DNA of 64,000 nucleotides from Phaeotremella fagi (lineage: Eukaryota; Basidiomycota; Tremellomycetes; Tremellales; Phaeotremellaceae), in contig BCHU01000005.1 of NCBI GenBank assembly GCA_001599715.1, forward strand, positions 1,054,001 to 1,118,000. Reading direction: 5' to 3'. Both the position numbers and the translations under genes were made by a program. The number at the start of each line of letters is the position of its first letter. Positions within the stretch are counted from its first letter, which is position 1. The notes under the pieces were generated by a model. That model had not been told where the DNA came from and did not search any database. It saw only the letters and a program-made list of their open reading frames with translations. Shown in pieces: positions 46,486-57,417 of this stretch.

Positions 46486-46918
46486 TTTGCTTTGATCCAG
46501 CGTGTTAAATCGGTGACTGACATAGTCTGCCTCGGTGACCTCGCTCATTCGATCACTTACCGATAGCTCATCTGGAACAATACTTCAGTACATCGGTTAC
46601 ATCATGAGGTCGATCATACTACCGTTCAACGTGTTTTACCTAGAAGGCATTTTTCCCTTCTTGGTGTCGAAGCATCCATGTTCTGACTTCCATCGAAGAG
46701 TTTAGAATAGAAACTTTGGTCTTCAAGGGGGACTTGTTCAATCGACAATCCTTTATATCACCTGTTCAATCGGTCTCTCTCGGAAGCTATTCTTAAGAAA
46801 GAAGATCGTTTGCAAAGAAGACGCTCTCTTCTTGACAAATTCATTTATGCATTCGCATTACCTTTCCACCCAATAGGATAGTTATCACAGTGACCTACAA
46901 ACATCAATAAACATCAAC
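46486..46918. other. intergenic, no feature
   Basis: 433 bp; 3' flank of the preceding gene and promoter of the next. Nothing recognised. Confidence 0.5.
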
Positions 46919-47383
46919 ATGTCTTTGATAACAACACTCCCTCTCGAAACCTTCCGTTCCATAATCATCTCAAAAGATTCAAACATGCCTCACAAATTCT
47001 GGAGTTATCCAACCGTCTGGAGTGGAGAAAACTTCTATTTCTCAGGTCGAAAAGTTTTCTCAGCTACCGAATACGATGAATCTGGATTTCAGATATGTGT
47101 GGATGGAAGTTTGAAGGATGTCGATGATAGATTCAAGAAGTTTTTGTCTGGTATGGATGGATTCCCTCGGAATAAGGAGTTGATTGATGAGGATAGGGTT
47201 GGGGAGATTAGTGTTTTGTTGGGATCGGCTGTTAGGACTTTGGCTTTGAATCCTTCTGCTTTTGGGATTGAGGAGATGGAAGAGGGGGAGGAAGAGGTCG
47301 ACAGTAGTGAGGGTGAGGGTGAGGGTGAAGGAACTTCTGAAGGAGATGAGTATGCGGATGCCGAAGGGGAAGGAGAATCATAA
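46919..47383 (+). CDS. small acidic-tailed protein, paralogue of the 53853-54365 gene
   Basis: Single exon, 154 residues, CAACATGTC start. The N-terminal 115 residues form a compact domain: HKFWSYPTVWSGENFYFSG, then KVFSATEYDESGF, KKFLSGMDGFP and LLGSAVRTLA. The last 40 residues are almost all Glu/Gly/Ser/Asp. The minus-strand gene at 53853-54365 encodes the same order of landmarks (FW-P; NF/NFL; YSAT/FSAT; DGFP; Val-x-x-Leu). The two are therefore diverged duplicates separated by the permease and the tandem knuckle family. No known domain. Confidence 0.7.
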   Translation: MSLITTLPLETFRSIIISKDSNMPHKFWSYPTVWSGENFYFSGRKVFSATEYDESGFQICVDGSLKDVDDRFKKFLSGMDGFPRNKELIDEDRVGEISVLLGSAVRTLALNPSAFGIEEMEEGEEEVDSSEGEGEGEGTSEGDEYADAEGEGES

Positions 47384-47672
47384 GGACAAGTTAGTGTTGT
47401 TACGGAGGTATTCGAAATTTCTTGCTAAATGTTTTCGACATGCAATAGCCTTTTGAGAAACGATGAAGTAAAGACCTTATATGAGCACAATGTAGTCGAA
47501 TTCATCTGATATCCATGCATCAATCTCCATCGTTTTACGTTGCAATTATCGATACAATATGGAATGTTAATTATTTGGGTGTAATCTATTCAAAAGTCAT
47601 AGGGGGACAGTTGAACTGTACCCTCCAATTTATGTAGCTTAAGAGAATGAATCGAACCTTGACATAGCCTTC

Positions 47673-50104
47673 CTACAAGAACCAAGCTTGCATCTTTCCT
47701 TTGAAAGTGTTGGTTGGAGGTCGTTCAACGACGGTCGCTTCAATTTCAGCCAAATCAGTGACGACTGAAACCAAGGTCGTCAGCGTAGTCCTGTTTTCAC
47801 GTGTAGAAAGGAAACACTCACAATCCATGCGATGTGGGTCGACCAATTTAGTTTTAGCATAGATCTTGTAACCAAAGTACATCGTTGGGAACCAAATGGC
47901 TGGTAAGTAATCTAAAACCAAGGTGAGCTTTTTCATCGAATCGTAAGAAAAGTATGACTCACTGGTGATGAAAGTGGCACGATCAAAGTCTGGACCTGTG
48001 ACACGGAAGACTTGCCAAGCAGAGAAAAAGATGATAACTAGGTCAAATTCGTCAATCTATAGAGAACTTCAAGTCTTGTTCGCAATCACACTCACCTCCA
48101 AATGAGAATAAAGCAAACCATGCACCGAAAAGTGCCATTGGTGATTTGTAGGGTAAAGTGCTTCGATCAAAGTTTTGAGCTTTCATTCCACGACGGAAAC
48201 CGATGTAGGCGAGACAGATACCCATCCATTCGCAGAGACCCATTACGGCGACCTGGGATTATTAATTCATATCCAGAACCAGAAATTAACCACTTACAAG
48301 GTTGACAAACCAGTTGAAAACTTTGGAAGCTTCGGTACTGACTGTCATAAAGGCGAGAAGAGGAATAATACTCATTGTGAGTACACAAACCCAAGGTGTT
48401 CCGTCTATAATACTAGTCAGTACAGATGAAAAGAGGAATGAGAAATAACCTACATCTATGGGTTTTAAGGAATACCTTGGGTACCAAACCCTTGGTTGCC
48501 ATGTTGTACAAACATCTTGAACTGATGTACAAATCGGCATTTCCTGCAGACCAAGCTGAGGTGATGAGACAAGCATCTGAGGGCAAAGTCAGATTTGTGT
48601 TTGGGACGAGTTGGCGAAGACTCACTGATGATATGGGGAAGAGCTTTGATACCAGAGAGCTGAATGGCGATGACCCAGGGAGAAGCAGTGGCATCACTAG
48701 CAGTACCGAGACGATCGTTGTTGGAAGGAACGAGTAAACCAAGAATGAATGTACCTGATTCAGACTGATCAGCATGGAACAGTCAAATGAAACAACTTGA
48801 CATACCAAGAATGTAGAAGACACCAATACGGACATAAATCTGCTTCATGGCTCTTGGGATGGAGAATCGAGGGTTGGCACTTTCAGCTGCTGAAATAGCG
48901 AAGAATTCGACACCACCGTAACTATAACCTGTTAGGGCATCCTAGAGGGGAAAGGGTAAAATAGACTCACGAGAAAGCGGCTTGAGTTAAAACAGCCCAG
49001 AAACCTAAGAATCTTCCGGTAGAACCTCCAATACCTTCGTATTGTGCTAATGGTCCCTATGAAAGTATGAGCAATGAATATTGGATAGATAGTGGACTTA
49101 CGGGGTTCTTCCAATAAGTGAATCCGAGATAGTGTCCTTCTGGACCAGCTCCGCAATCAATGGCAATCCCGAGAACTAGTGGAGCGAGTTTAGTTTACTT
49201 GCAAAATGAATGCCACAGAACTACTCACTGATTAAACCGACAATAGTCAAAACTTTGATACTACTGAAGATAAACTCGGTCTCTCCGTAAACACCTGAGG
49301 TAGTGAGATTGAGTGCAATAACAACGATGAGACCGATGGCGATCCAGACTGCATTGTTGATCTGGGAAGATGGAATCCAGTAATTCACGAGCACGGCAAC
49401 GGCTGAGAGTCTGAATTGGTTGGTGAGTGTCATTCACTTATGGTCGCCCGAGCACAGCTTTAAAACTTACTCTGAAGCGCAGGTCAAAGCCCAATGGATA
49501 GTCTACAGGGAGTTAATGCATTTCCTCAGCAAGCCCTTGAGAAACTTACTGTACTCCATGTCATGGCAAAACCAAGGGCTGGGTCAAAGAATCGTCCGGA
49601 ATAAGTCAATTGACCACCGGTAATAGGTAAAAATCTGTGGATTACTCAGCAAGGGTCGTGTGACGAAAATCTGAAAACTTACGCTGCCATCTCTCCAAGA
49701 CCAAGCATCATACTACGACCGTGTTAGTCATGTTACAAGTATATTAGTTTTTCAGACTTACAAGAAAATCATGATTCCAACAAATGAGAAACCAAGCCAT
49801 AAACCCAATGGACCACCATTGGCAAGAGCAGTACCAGTACCGATGAAAAGACCTGTTCCAATAACACCCCCGATAGCAATAAGCTTTTTTATCGAATTGG
49901 TTGTCAGTCCTCGATCTTTACGATTCAACAGATTTGATGACTCACGGATACGTGACGAGGTTTCAACCCTCTGTGAAGACCTTCAGTTTTTGCAACTAGC
50001 TCTGGTTCACCGTAAGCGTCGTATGCACCAGTGACAGCTGCGCTGGGTTCATCATCGAAACCACCGTTGTGAACACCGTTTCCATTGATTTTCTCATTTC
50101 CCAT
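47673..50104 (-). CDS. amino acid permease (APC/YAT family)
   Basis: Many exons; start MGNEKINGNGVHNGGF at 50104, stop 47673. Plasma-membrane proton-coupled amino acid importer by family. Seen are the soluble head ending EGLHRGLKPRHVS, TM1 signature IAIGGVIGTGLFIGTG with GGPLGLWLGF, NYWIPSSQINNAVWIAI, GIAIDCGAGPEG plus GFTYWKNPGPLAQY, FSYGGVEFFAISAAE (TM6 region), NPRFSIPRAMKQIYVRI, TSAWSAGNADLYISSR, and the C-terminal PAIWFPTMYFGYKIYAKTK, ending in AWFL. All expected TM blocks and the conserved Glu of GGVE are present, so it looks functional. Exon borders inside were not all fixed. Substrate range cannot be told. Confidence 0.9.
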
Positions 50105-51241
50105 TGTAAATGTATAAAGTAAATGTCAATAATATTAACAATCAAAGAAAAGAAACCTTCTATTAGGTTCGATGCGAGATAAGCTAGATCCTTCCCCATC
50201 CTGTTTCCTATTTAACCATGCATACCTGTCAGGTGGGTTTAATTTTTAACGAACGCTAAGCGATGGAGCTTGTCACCGAAATTTCACTTTATTGAGTTTC
50301 TGACGTCATGGCTTTACGTACTCAAGACGGGAATAACCTCAGATTGTGCTCGGCTTTGCTCCATCTTTCTGTGGATAAGGTTGTATTTGATGTCATTTAG
50401 GCAGGACTGACAGCAAGGTCAAGCGGGGAACTACAGGATAATCTTCAAGGGAAAAAAAGTAAATTGAGGGGGAAATTTGACGTGTGAGAGACCAACCAGT
50501 CAAAGGGATGATATCACTATAACCATGATTGCTTCATAGATAATCTTTGATGCTAGGGCCTGGTGCCCGTCCGGTTACAACCCTGCGGTTTGCAGCTCGT
50601 CATCGATAACATGGGACAAACATCTATTGGTCAAAGATAAGAACGATAATGCTGATTCCATCAGGTTATCGCGTAGACGAAAGCCATTTTGGGTGGTGCG
50701 AAGAGATTGCGATTCAAGAAAAAAGTGTGGCAGTGAGAGTGGCAGTCCTCAAACTTTTCAGTGTGTCAACTGTAATTCTTTTCATAGGGACAGTGTAATC
50801 CACCAGATAGCCCAAGTCATGAAATCAAAGCGTCAATGACGCTTGAGAACAAGAACAAAAGAGCGACTAAGTAAATGTAAATCTTTGATAAACGTTTGCG
50901 TCAGCCTTCCTTGGTCAAAGCCTCCTCGTATCTTTCCATTGTTTGAAGATCCATTGAACAGCTCCACTCGTAAAAGGATAACTTGGTACAAGTAGTAGTA
51001 TGATAAACGTTTATCCACAGGTCTTCCTTGGTGGAGGAATCGTCTGATCTTTCCGTTGTTTATGGATCCATTGAGCAGCTCCACCCTTGAAAGGATCAAT
51101 TAGAACTCCACAAAAAAATGGTTTGCTCACTTTCACCATATATCAAGAGTGAATTCCCCAAGTTTCTTTTCTCTTTCTTATTTATCTTCACCTTCTAACT
51201 TATAGCACAAGAACCGAAATTTCTTTCGAATTACAACAACC
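50105..51241. promoter_or_regulatory. intergenic with duplicated promoter element
   Basis: Divergent spacer between the permease (minus) and the first tandem knuckle-family gene (plus). The 3' half contains a tandem duplication of about 115 bp (about 50887-50980 and 51003-51098). Each copy contains GATCCATTGA(A/G)CAGCTCCAC. No gene found. Confidence 0.6.
50887..51098 (+). repeat. tandem duplication of about 115 bp with GATCCATTGAGCAGCTCCAC core
   Basis: Both units run from TGATAAACGTTT through CTTCCTTGG, TCTTTCC(A/G)TTGTTT and GATCCATTGA(A/G)CAGCTCCAC to AAAGGAT. Single copies of the core recur at about 51991-52028 and 53013-53040, each 130-150 bp upstream of the start codon of the next family member. 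Confidence 0.8.
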
Positions 51242-51810
51242 ATGCCTAGTCAACAAGAACAAGAATCATCCACCATTTCAGGTGATAAGAAAGATCTTAC
51301 ACCGTCAACCTCCCAACCAACAGGCATCATCAGCCAGCAAGCAGTCGTAAGTCCGTCTTCATTTTGTGCTGCTGACAGCCTGAGTAGGAACGAGCCCATA
51401 AAGAAACGATCAAAGACATCGATTCCCGACTTAACGACGAAATCCTTTCCCGATGTACGGGTGCGGGAAGTCTTGATTCATCATCTTTCTTCCCAGGTGA
51501 GAAGAAGTATCAAATAGTGTCAGCCGACCCGCCCCAAGACATCAGCTCGATGTTGAGCAATCTTTTCAACCAACTCGTAAGTCCATCGTCATTTCGTGAT
51601 GCTGACAACCCTGAGCAGAAGCAAGAGAGCCAAACCACCCAAACAGATCACGAAGGGTCAAAAGACTCCAAAGCGACAACGTTCAACGACCTCGCTTCCC
51701 GAACTGCAATTGTAGGATATCCAGATTCAGAACCCATCAAGAAGGAAGTCGAGGAAGAGGCCAAGGAAGAGGCTGAGGAAAGTGGGGGTGGTGTTGATGC
51801 TTCTGGTTGA
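51242..51810 (+). CDS. tandem knuckle family member A (lacks the cysteine knuckle)
   Basis: Three exons (51242-51346, 51388-51576, 51619-51810), 161 residues, all in frame. Exon 1 (EQESSTISGDKKDLTPSTSQ) matches exon 1 of the gene at 52180. Exon 3 begins KQESQTTQTDHEGSKDSK and ends in a Glu-rich stretch then SGGGVDASG. Both introns are close copies of each other and of the single intron of the 52180 gene. The coding sequence stops where the 52180 gene goes on into its Cys knuckle. Sequence just after the stop (CTTGTCCTGG, GTGGATTG) matches the 3' flank of that gene, so the knuckle exon segment was deleted. Function unknown. Confidence 0.7.
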
Positions 51811-52179
51811 AGCTCTTGTCCTGGTTGTGGATTGTGGCAGTAGTGGTTGAAATGAAGAGTTACGGAAGGTTTTGAAAGGAGGTGAATGAGTGAAGGGATG
51901 GTTATGGTATCTGAGAGTAGTTTTTATTAGTGGCGATTTGTGGATGAAATGAATGTTTTTGCACAGCTTCCTGTAACCCTCCATTGTTCATGGATCCATT
52001 TAGCAGCTCCACCCTTGAAAGGATCAATAAAACTCCACAAAAAATGGTTTGACCGACCAATCTCACCATATATCAAGGGAGAATTCCCCCCCCCAGTTTC
52101 GTCCTCTTTTACTTATATTTATTTCCACCTTCTTACCTATAGTATCAAGAACTGAAATTGTTTTACAATCACAACAAAC
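51811..52179. promoter_or_regulatory. intergenic with family promoter element (51991-52028)
   Basis: Contains GGATCCATTTAGCAGCTCCA, then CCTTGAAAGGATCAAT and ACTCCACAAAAAATGGTTTG, closely matching the region upstream of 51242. The first half matches the 3' flank of the 52180 gene. Confidence 0.6.
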
Positions 52180-52764
52180 ATGTCTAGTCAAAACGAACAA
52201 AAATCATCAATCACGTCAGGTGACAAGAAAGATACTACACCGTCAACCTCCCATCTAACAGACTATCTCTCTTCTTGGACCGATATCATCAAGAAACGCG
52301 TAAGTCCCCCTTCAGTTCGTGATGCTGACAACCCTGAGTAGAAAGAATCCCAACCACAGTCAGAACAGTCAGAGTTCACACTCAGCAGAATCACTTTAGG
52401 AACTACTGTTGTGTATGATTCAGAAAGCACCCAAAAGGGAGCCGACGACGTTGCTGAGACAGATCCACAAACCCTCGAGGAGATCACCGAGAAAATGGCT
52501 AAGGCAGATTTAGAAGCTATCGAGGAGAAAGAAAAGGGAGAGACTGAGAAAAGTGGGGGCGGTGGTAGTACTTCCGCGTCGAGCTCTAGAGTTCATGCGA
52601 GAATGAGGAAAGATGGTCTTGTTGAGTTTACCTTCTCTCTTGGTGATGGTGACGATTCAAAACTTCTTCAATGTAAAGGTTGTGGGAAACCGTTCGAAGA
52701 AGGTGCTTGTTCCTGCGAGGATGATGTTCGTTTCGGTATGTCTGGGGATGTGAAATCGAGTTAA
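52180..52764 (+). CDS. tandem knuckle family member B (CxxC-x7-CxC)
   Basis: Two exons (52180-52299, 52342-52764), 180 residues. N-terminal SGDKKDTTPSTS shared with member A; Ser/Thr/Gln-rich linker; helical TLEEITEKMAKADLEAIEEK; Gly/Ser linker; then a compact C-terminal piece VHARMRKDGLVEFTFSLG followed by LLQCKGCGKPFEEGACSCED. The four cysteines (C-x2-C-x7-C-x-C) fit a small zinc knuckle. Upstream element, intron and 3' flank are shared with member A. I know no named family with this layout. Confidence 0.75.
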
Positions 52765-53181
52765 TGGAAAGGGGATTGGAGGACGATGAGAGCAGTAGTG
52801 ATGTCTGTATAATGATGCAAGAGTCTTTTGTCCTGGTCGTGGATTGCACGTTTGCATCATCAGTAGTCGAACTGAAGAGTTCCCAAAGGCTTTGAAAGGA
52901 GGTAAATAAGTGAATGTACGAGTATGTTATCTCAGAGCAGTTTTTGCAGTATTAGTGGCGATTTGTAGATGAGACAAATGTTTTTGCACAGCTCCAACCC
53001 TCGATTGTTCATGGATCCATTCAGCAGCTCCACTCTTGATAATATTGAAACTCCACAAGGAATTAGTTTTTTTCATTGATTTTTGGTCTTACAAGAATCC
53101 CCCTGACCTTTCTTTCTTTTACTTTTCATCGCCACCAGAGTTTAATCGTCAACCACCTTATTACAATATCAGAACATAGTC
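52765..53181. promoter_or_regulatory. intergenic with family promoter element (about 53013-53040)
   Basis: Third occurrence of the CATGGATCCATT(C)AGCAGCTCCAC type element, then ACTCCACAAGGAATTAG. The first part is the 3' flank of member B, homologous to that of member A. Confidence 0.6.
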
Positions 53182-53562
53182 ATGTCCGAATCACCAAAAC
53201 AAAAGCAAGCAAGTGAGGTTATCAGTAAAGTTATCCCTCAGACTGTATCAACAACCCAGTCAACTGCTGAGAACAATCACGAGAACACCGAGAAATTCGA
53301 AAAACCAACATACATGGCTAAGTCTTATCAGAACACCGAAGAAATCAAGAAGAACACCAAAGATCTGATCAATCAGTTCCAAGCAGCTCTCAATCACTTA
53401 TCATCATCACCTGCGACCCAAGGGGATTCGGTTGTTGAGACTGCGAATGGTCCTATGTTGTTTTTCCCTCATCGTTCTCAAGATGGTGCTTCAAAGGTTG
53501 TCGAGTGTGAAGAATGTGGGAAACAGTTCGAAGAACGTGTTTGTGCCCATTGCGAGGAATAG
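53182..53562 (+). CDS. tandem knuckle family member C (CxxC-x7-CxxC)
   Basis: Single exon, 126 residues, GTCATGTC start. The N-terminus (MSESPKQKQASEVISKVIPQ) is diverged from A and B and lacks their intron. The middle helix KKNTKDLINQFQAALNHL is unique. The C-terminal end VVECEECGKQFEERVCAHCEE aligns with LLQCKGCGKPFEEGACSCED of member B, with spacing C-x2-C-x7-C-x2-C. A zinc-binding knuckle is inferred from the cysteines. Same strand and same promoter element as the other two. Confidence 0.75.
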   Translation: MSESPKQKQASEVISKVIPQTVSTTQSTAENNHENTEKFEKPTYMAKSYQNTEEIKKNTKDLINQFQAALNHLSSSPATQGDSVVETANGPMLFFPHRSQDGASKVVECEECGKQFEERVCAHCEE

Positions 53563-53852
53563 ATGGTTGTCTCTATGTGTCTAGGGATGAGAAGTTGAGT
53601 TGATGGGAAGTGGATTCGAAGGCGGCGAGTGTAATAGTAATTTCTTCATAGTGATACAAGACTTGTAGTATATCGATGTAGTGGAAGATTTGAGAGGTGT
53701 TACAAGCACGTTATTGGTGTTTGGCATAACTCAGATGCAATCCCCGCAGATCAATGTGAGAGAGAACAGTGTAAAGCAATTGACTTTGCATTTCAAAAGA
53801 TTCCACACAGTACCAGTAACAGTACTCACACTACAGTACAATACGAAAGCAA

Positions 53853-54365
53853 CTAAAAACTCTTTCTAAACGGTGAACCAATCCAAAACTTCCCCATACT
53901 CCACTTAGCCTTAACCCCCCGACAAACATCAATCACAGAAGGGTCCTCCACCAACCGCTTAACAGTCCTCTCGATCGAATCAGCCAAATTCGAATTCCTA
54001 GGCCAAACCAAACTTTCCCCTTCGGTAGGGAACCCATCACCTTTTTTCAGAATCTCTATAAAAACTGGATCAGGTCGAACACGGGATTCTGTACCGTGGG
54101 GTCGTAGTTCGAAGGTCTCGCTATGGAAATGGGTGGCTGAGTAGAGATTTTTGTTGGAGATCAGGAAATTGGTCCAGATGAACATTGAGGGATCCTTCCA
54201 GAAGGTGTGGATCTCGGTTTTAGGGTTGGGTTGGGTGTCCGTTTCGGTTTCGGTTTCGATGTCGGGGGAAGGGGGTTGACCGATTATTTCCAAGAAATCT
54301 CTTAGAGATATTGTTGGAATTTCTGAAGGTGTTGATTCGGGGTTATCAGACGGTGATGATTGCAT
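53853..54365 (-). CDS. paralogue of the 46919-47383 gene
   Basis: Single exon, 170 residues from the first ATG at 54365 (the frame is open further to a GTG at 54479, not used). ISLRDFLEIIG, Thr/Glu-rich linker, then HTFWKDPSMFIWTNFLIS, NKNLYSATHFHSE, EILKKGDGFPTEGE, ERTVKRLVEDPSV and a basic C-terminus KWSMGKFWIGSPFRKSF. Same landmark order as the 46919 gene but with a 40-residue longer C-terminus in place of that gene's acidic tail. No known domain. Confidence 0.65.
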   Translation of the reverse strand: MQSSPSDNPESTPSEIPTISLRDFLEIIGQPPSPDIETETETDTQPNPKTEIHTFWKDPSMFIWTNFLISNKNLYSATHFHSETFELRPHGTESRVRPDPVFIEILKKGDGFPTEGESLVWPRNSNLADSIERTVKRLVEDPSVIDVCRGVKAKWSMGKFWIGSPFRKSF

Positions 54366-54737
54366 TTTTCTTTGGTCAGTGTGGATATTCTCAATGTCCC
54401 CTTTTTCTTGTGCTGACTGGAAAGATAGAAGCGTACAGAGTACAGGTGGCTTTTTGTAGGGTTTTAAAGTAATCGCCACAGTAATTTACGATACAATAGG
54501 AAGGCTGTCGTTTTCAAACTCAGCAAACTTCCAGTATCAACAATAGTAGTACAAGACTGTCGATACTTTTCTTTATCATATTGGTACATACTGACACTAC
54601 TACACGTTCCATCTCACCAGGAGGTCAAGCAAGAAAAAACTCTGTAAAAAATTCTAAATTCGTAACCATAATGTATAGAATACTGTAACTAATTCCTAAT
54701 CTCGTACAAATCTCTATATGTACAACACCTTATCCAA

Positions 54738-56825
54738 CTAAACCTGCATTTTAGTCTGTAAAAACCCACCAAGATCCTGCCAAGCTATAAAGTATCGTCA
54801 ACAAAGGCCCACCCAACGAATCCAACAAATAAAAGAAATCTACTCACCTCCCCCAACTCTAATCAAAACTTTAACTCTTTTCTCACCATCTTTCCCTTTA
54901 CCGGCCAACTCCAACAATTTAACATTACTAGCCTTTTCCCCACCCCCAAAAACGAATTCACCTTTCCATTCCTCGTTCTCTTTCCTACGTTGAGTTTTCT
55001 GCATAGCCCTATCAACTCTAGCCACGAATCTGTCGTATCCGTTAGATTGAATGATTTTGGATACCTCTTGATCTAGGAGATCGTATTTACTCGGTATGAA
55101 GGGTGTGAGTTGTGATTTTTGGTTGGGGGTTAGGATGGCTGTTGCTGTCATTGATTGACGGGAGGATGGACGATTGCCTGTAGGTGTTCCTGCTCTGTAT
55201 GAAGAAGGTGGTGCCCTCGGGAACGATCTTCTGGGTACAGTGTTTGGAGTTGATCGGATTCCCATACCTGACATCATCGAATCTAATCCCATCGAATGAC
55301 CTGAATCATTTGACGGTGTCGGACTGAAATTTCTGAAATTACTCGACGTGAATCGTTTATTCGTTGGTGTAGTTAGGTTCTCGGTGGTCACTCTGGTACC
55401 CGGATTCCATCTTGGTTTGTCGGTTTGTGAAGAATTGACTGAAGTTGTCGATGGGACTCGACGGAGACCTAATCCAATCCCTCGAGATTGATCAGGTGTA
55501 AGATTATTAGGTTGAACGTTGAATAACGAATTATTCGATGAAGATCCGTTGGAAGAATATGATGGTCGTCGCTTGTTCTTCTCATATCCCTTCCCGACGT
55601 AATTGTAATAATCATCTTGATTAGCGTCATCGGGATAACTTGGATCAACAAGGATCTCAACATCGTTTCGAGGTCTCAAATCTTCTTCTGAATATTGTGA
55701 GATGATCAAACGAATTTTCGCGTCCAGTTGTTGAAGATTCTTGAGAATCGTTATCCATCTTTGATTCATGTCACCGTTTCTAATGGATCAGTCGGGGTTT
55801 GTCAGGATCATACGTACCTTCGAAGTGTTTCACCGTTTTTGGTAGGTCTTTCAGATATACTTTTGTCCATCATTTTTAGAATTTTACTAATACTTTGGAC
55901 GTATGATCTGGATGATCAGTTTTAGATCGGCATGGAGAACTCACTTTTTCAATGATTCATGACTAGCAGCTAATTGACTTAATCCACGTATACTAACTTC
56001 CCCATCCTCAGACGACGACAGTGCTACGGGTTTCGTTGCGTTGGTGATTCGTTCGACATATGACTACAGGTCAGTATCTCGAATCAACCAACAACGTACA
56101 GTACAATCACCCAAGCTTTTTTTCAGAGTATCCATCATGTTCTCAGCTTGTTCAGCGGCACTGCAGCAATCAGTATCGTGACTGAGGTTCGACGTACGTT
56201 CTAAATCTAACCAAAAACCCATCCTCCTTCATCTCTTCTTTAAGCACACGTTGGGATTCAACCAAACTATCCCAATCGTTTTTCAATTCCTCAAATCCAT
56301 CAATCAGCAATTTCGAATCATCACCGACGTATTTTTCAACGGCTTCCTGTAAATAACCTAATTTCGGTTGATAAACGTTGATCGAGTTTTCTAGGTTTGA
56401 AAGTAACTGATCAAGTCTCGATACCTGTGTTGGTTGATCTGGTATGGTGACTGTTGGAATAGATGAATGACGAAGTTCTTGTATTTCTACCATGGAGTCA
56501 GTCGTTGTGTCTTCCATCAATCCTCACCATATATTTGATTAGACAATTTCCCAACTTCCGACGATATCGAATTAATTTCTCCCATCAACGTCGCCCCGTC
56601 CAAAATATCGTTCACGTCTTTCATGCTTGACTGAGATTTCTGTCGTAAGGGTGATCGAGGAGGTGGTCTAGGTACAGGAGTAGTTGATTTGACTGGTGTG
56701 AGTGGGGCTGATGTAGATGGAGGTGAAGGTATTTTTAGGGGTGGTGGGGGTGGTGTGGGTTTTTTGATCTCTGCGTCTATAACAACGACTTGTGGCATCA
56801 TGACGAGGCTTGAGCTTTTGCTCAT
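54738..56825 (-). CDS. GAR (Gas2-related) domain protein, microtubule-binding type
   Basis: Seven exons (56528-56825, 56198-56486, 56100-56160, 55945-56063, 55818-55892, 54848-55779, 54738-54784), 606 residues. Pro-rich head (KKPTPPPPPLKIP); helical region with LDQLLSNLENSINVYQPKL and ERITNATKPV, probably coiled coil; Ser/Thr/Asn-rich linker. The C-terminal GAR-type domain spans YDLLDQEVSKIIQSNGYDRF to VKVLIRVGGGAWQDLGGFL. The last exon of 47 nt supplies the Trp and the FL end, and without it the domain is cut at VGGG. Metazoan Gas2/spectraplakin GAR domains bind microtubules. A spindle or dynein-linked role in the fungus is inference. Confidence 0.75.
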
Positions 56826-57417
56826 TTTTGTTTGATGTTTCAAGTTGGGGGTTGGTTGTGAGGAAGGAGTGATGAGATTTCAATGATAGATAGAATCAAG
56901 TAGAGGTAGAAATGAAGTAACTATGCATGAGTTGAAGTGTGATGAGATGGAATGTGATAAAGCTACATACTAAATGCAGTCTCATTCAACAATTGATACG
57001 TTCCACTGATCAATCAATTCAATTCAATTCAACAACACCAAAAGCCATACATTGATTCCCGCCACCGACCACGTGGGAGCAGTGATAAGTGTCTCAAAAA
57101 ACCTTTGTACACGTCATTAAACTCGTTGTTTCCAAATGCGGTAGATGTCTTCCATAAGCGTGCCTGAAGTGATGAATGGCGCGTTAAGTAAGTTTAAATG
57201 GTGGTAGTATGGTGGTAATGGCTAAGTGTGGAATTCAACCTACTGGTCTCTATTCATCTTATTAACTATTGTTCTTATTCTTAATTCTATATCTATCATC
57301 TCATCTTTATCATCAGTATCCGTATCATCCCATAACACACCACACCCACAGTCACACCCATCCTACCGCACTCCCACTTCCACTCCCCTCCACTCCAGAC
57401 TTCCTTCCATCGACATA
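56826..57417. promoter_or_regulatory. divergent promoter, GAR-domain gene and PKR1
   Basis: 592 bp between the two start codons. No recognised element; the PKR1 leader is CA/CT-rich. Confidence 0.5.

Noticed and set aside
51498..51525. 27-nt intron (GTGAGA...GTCAG) in gene A
   Set aside because: Far too short to splice, and the sequence is open and in frame without it, giving GEKKYQIVSADPPQD.
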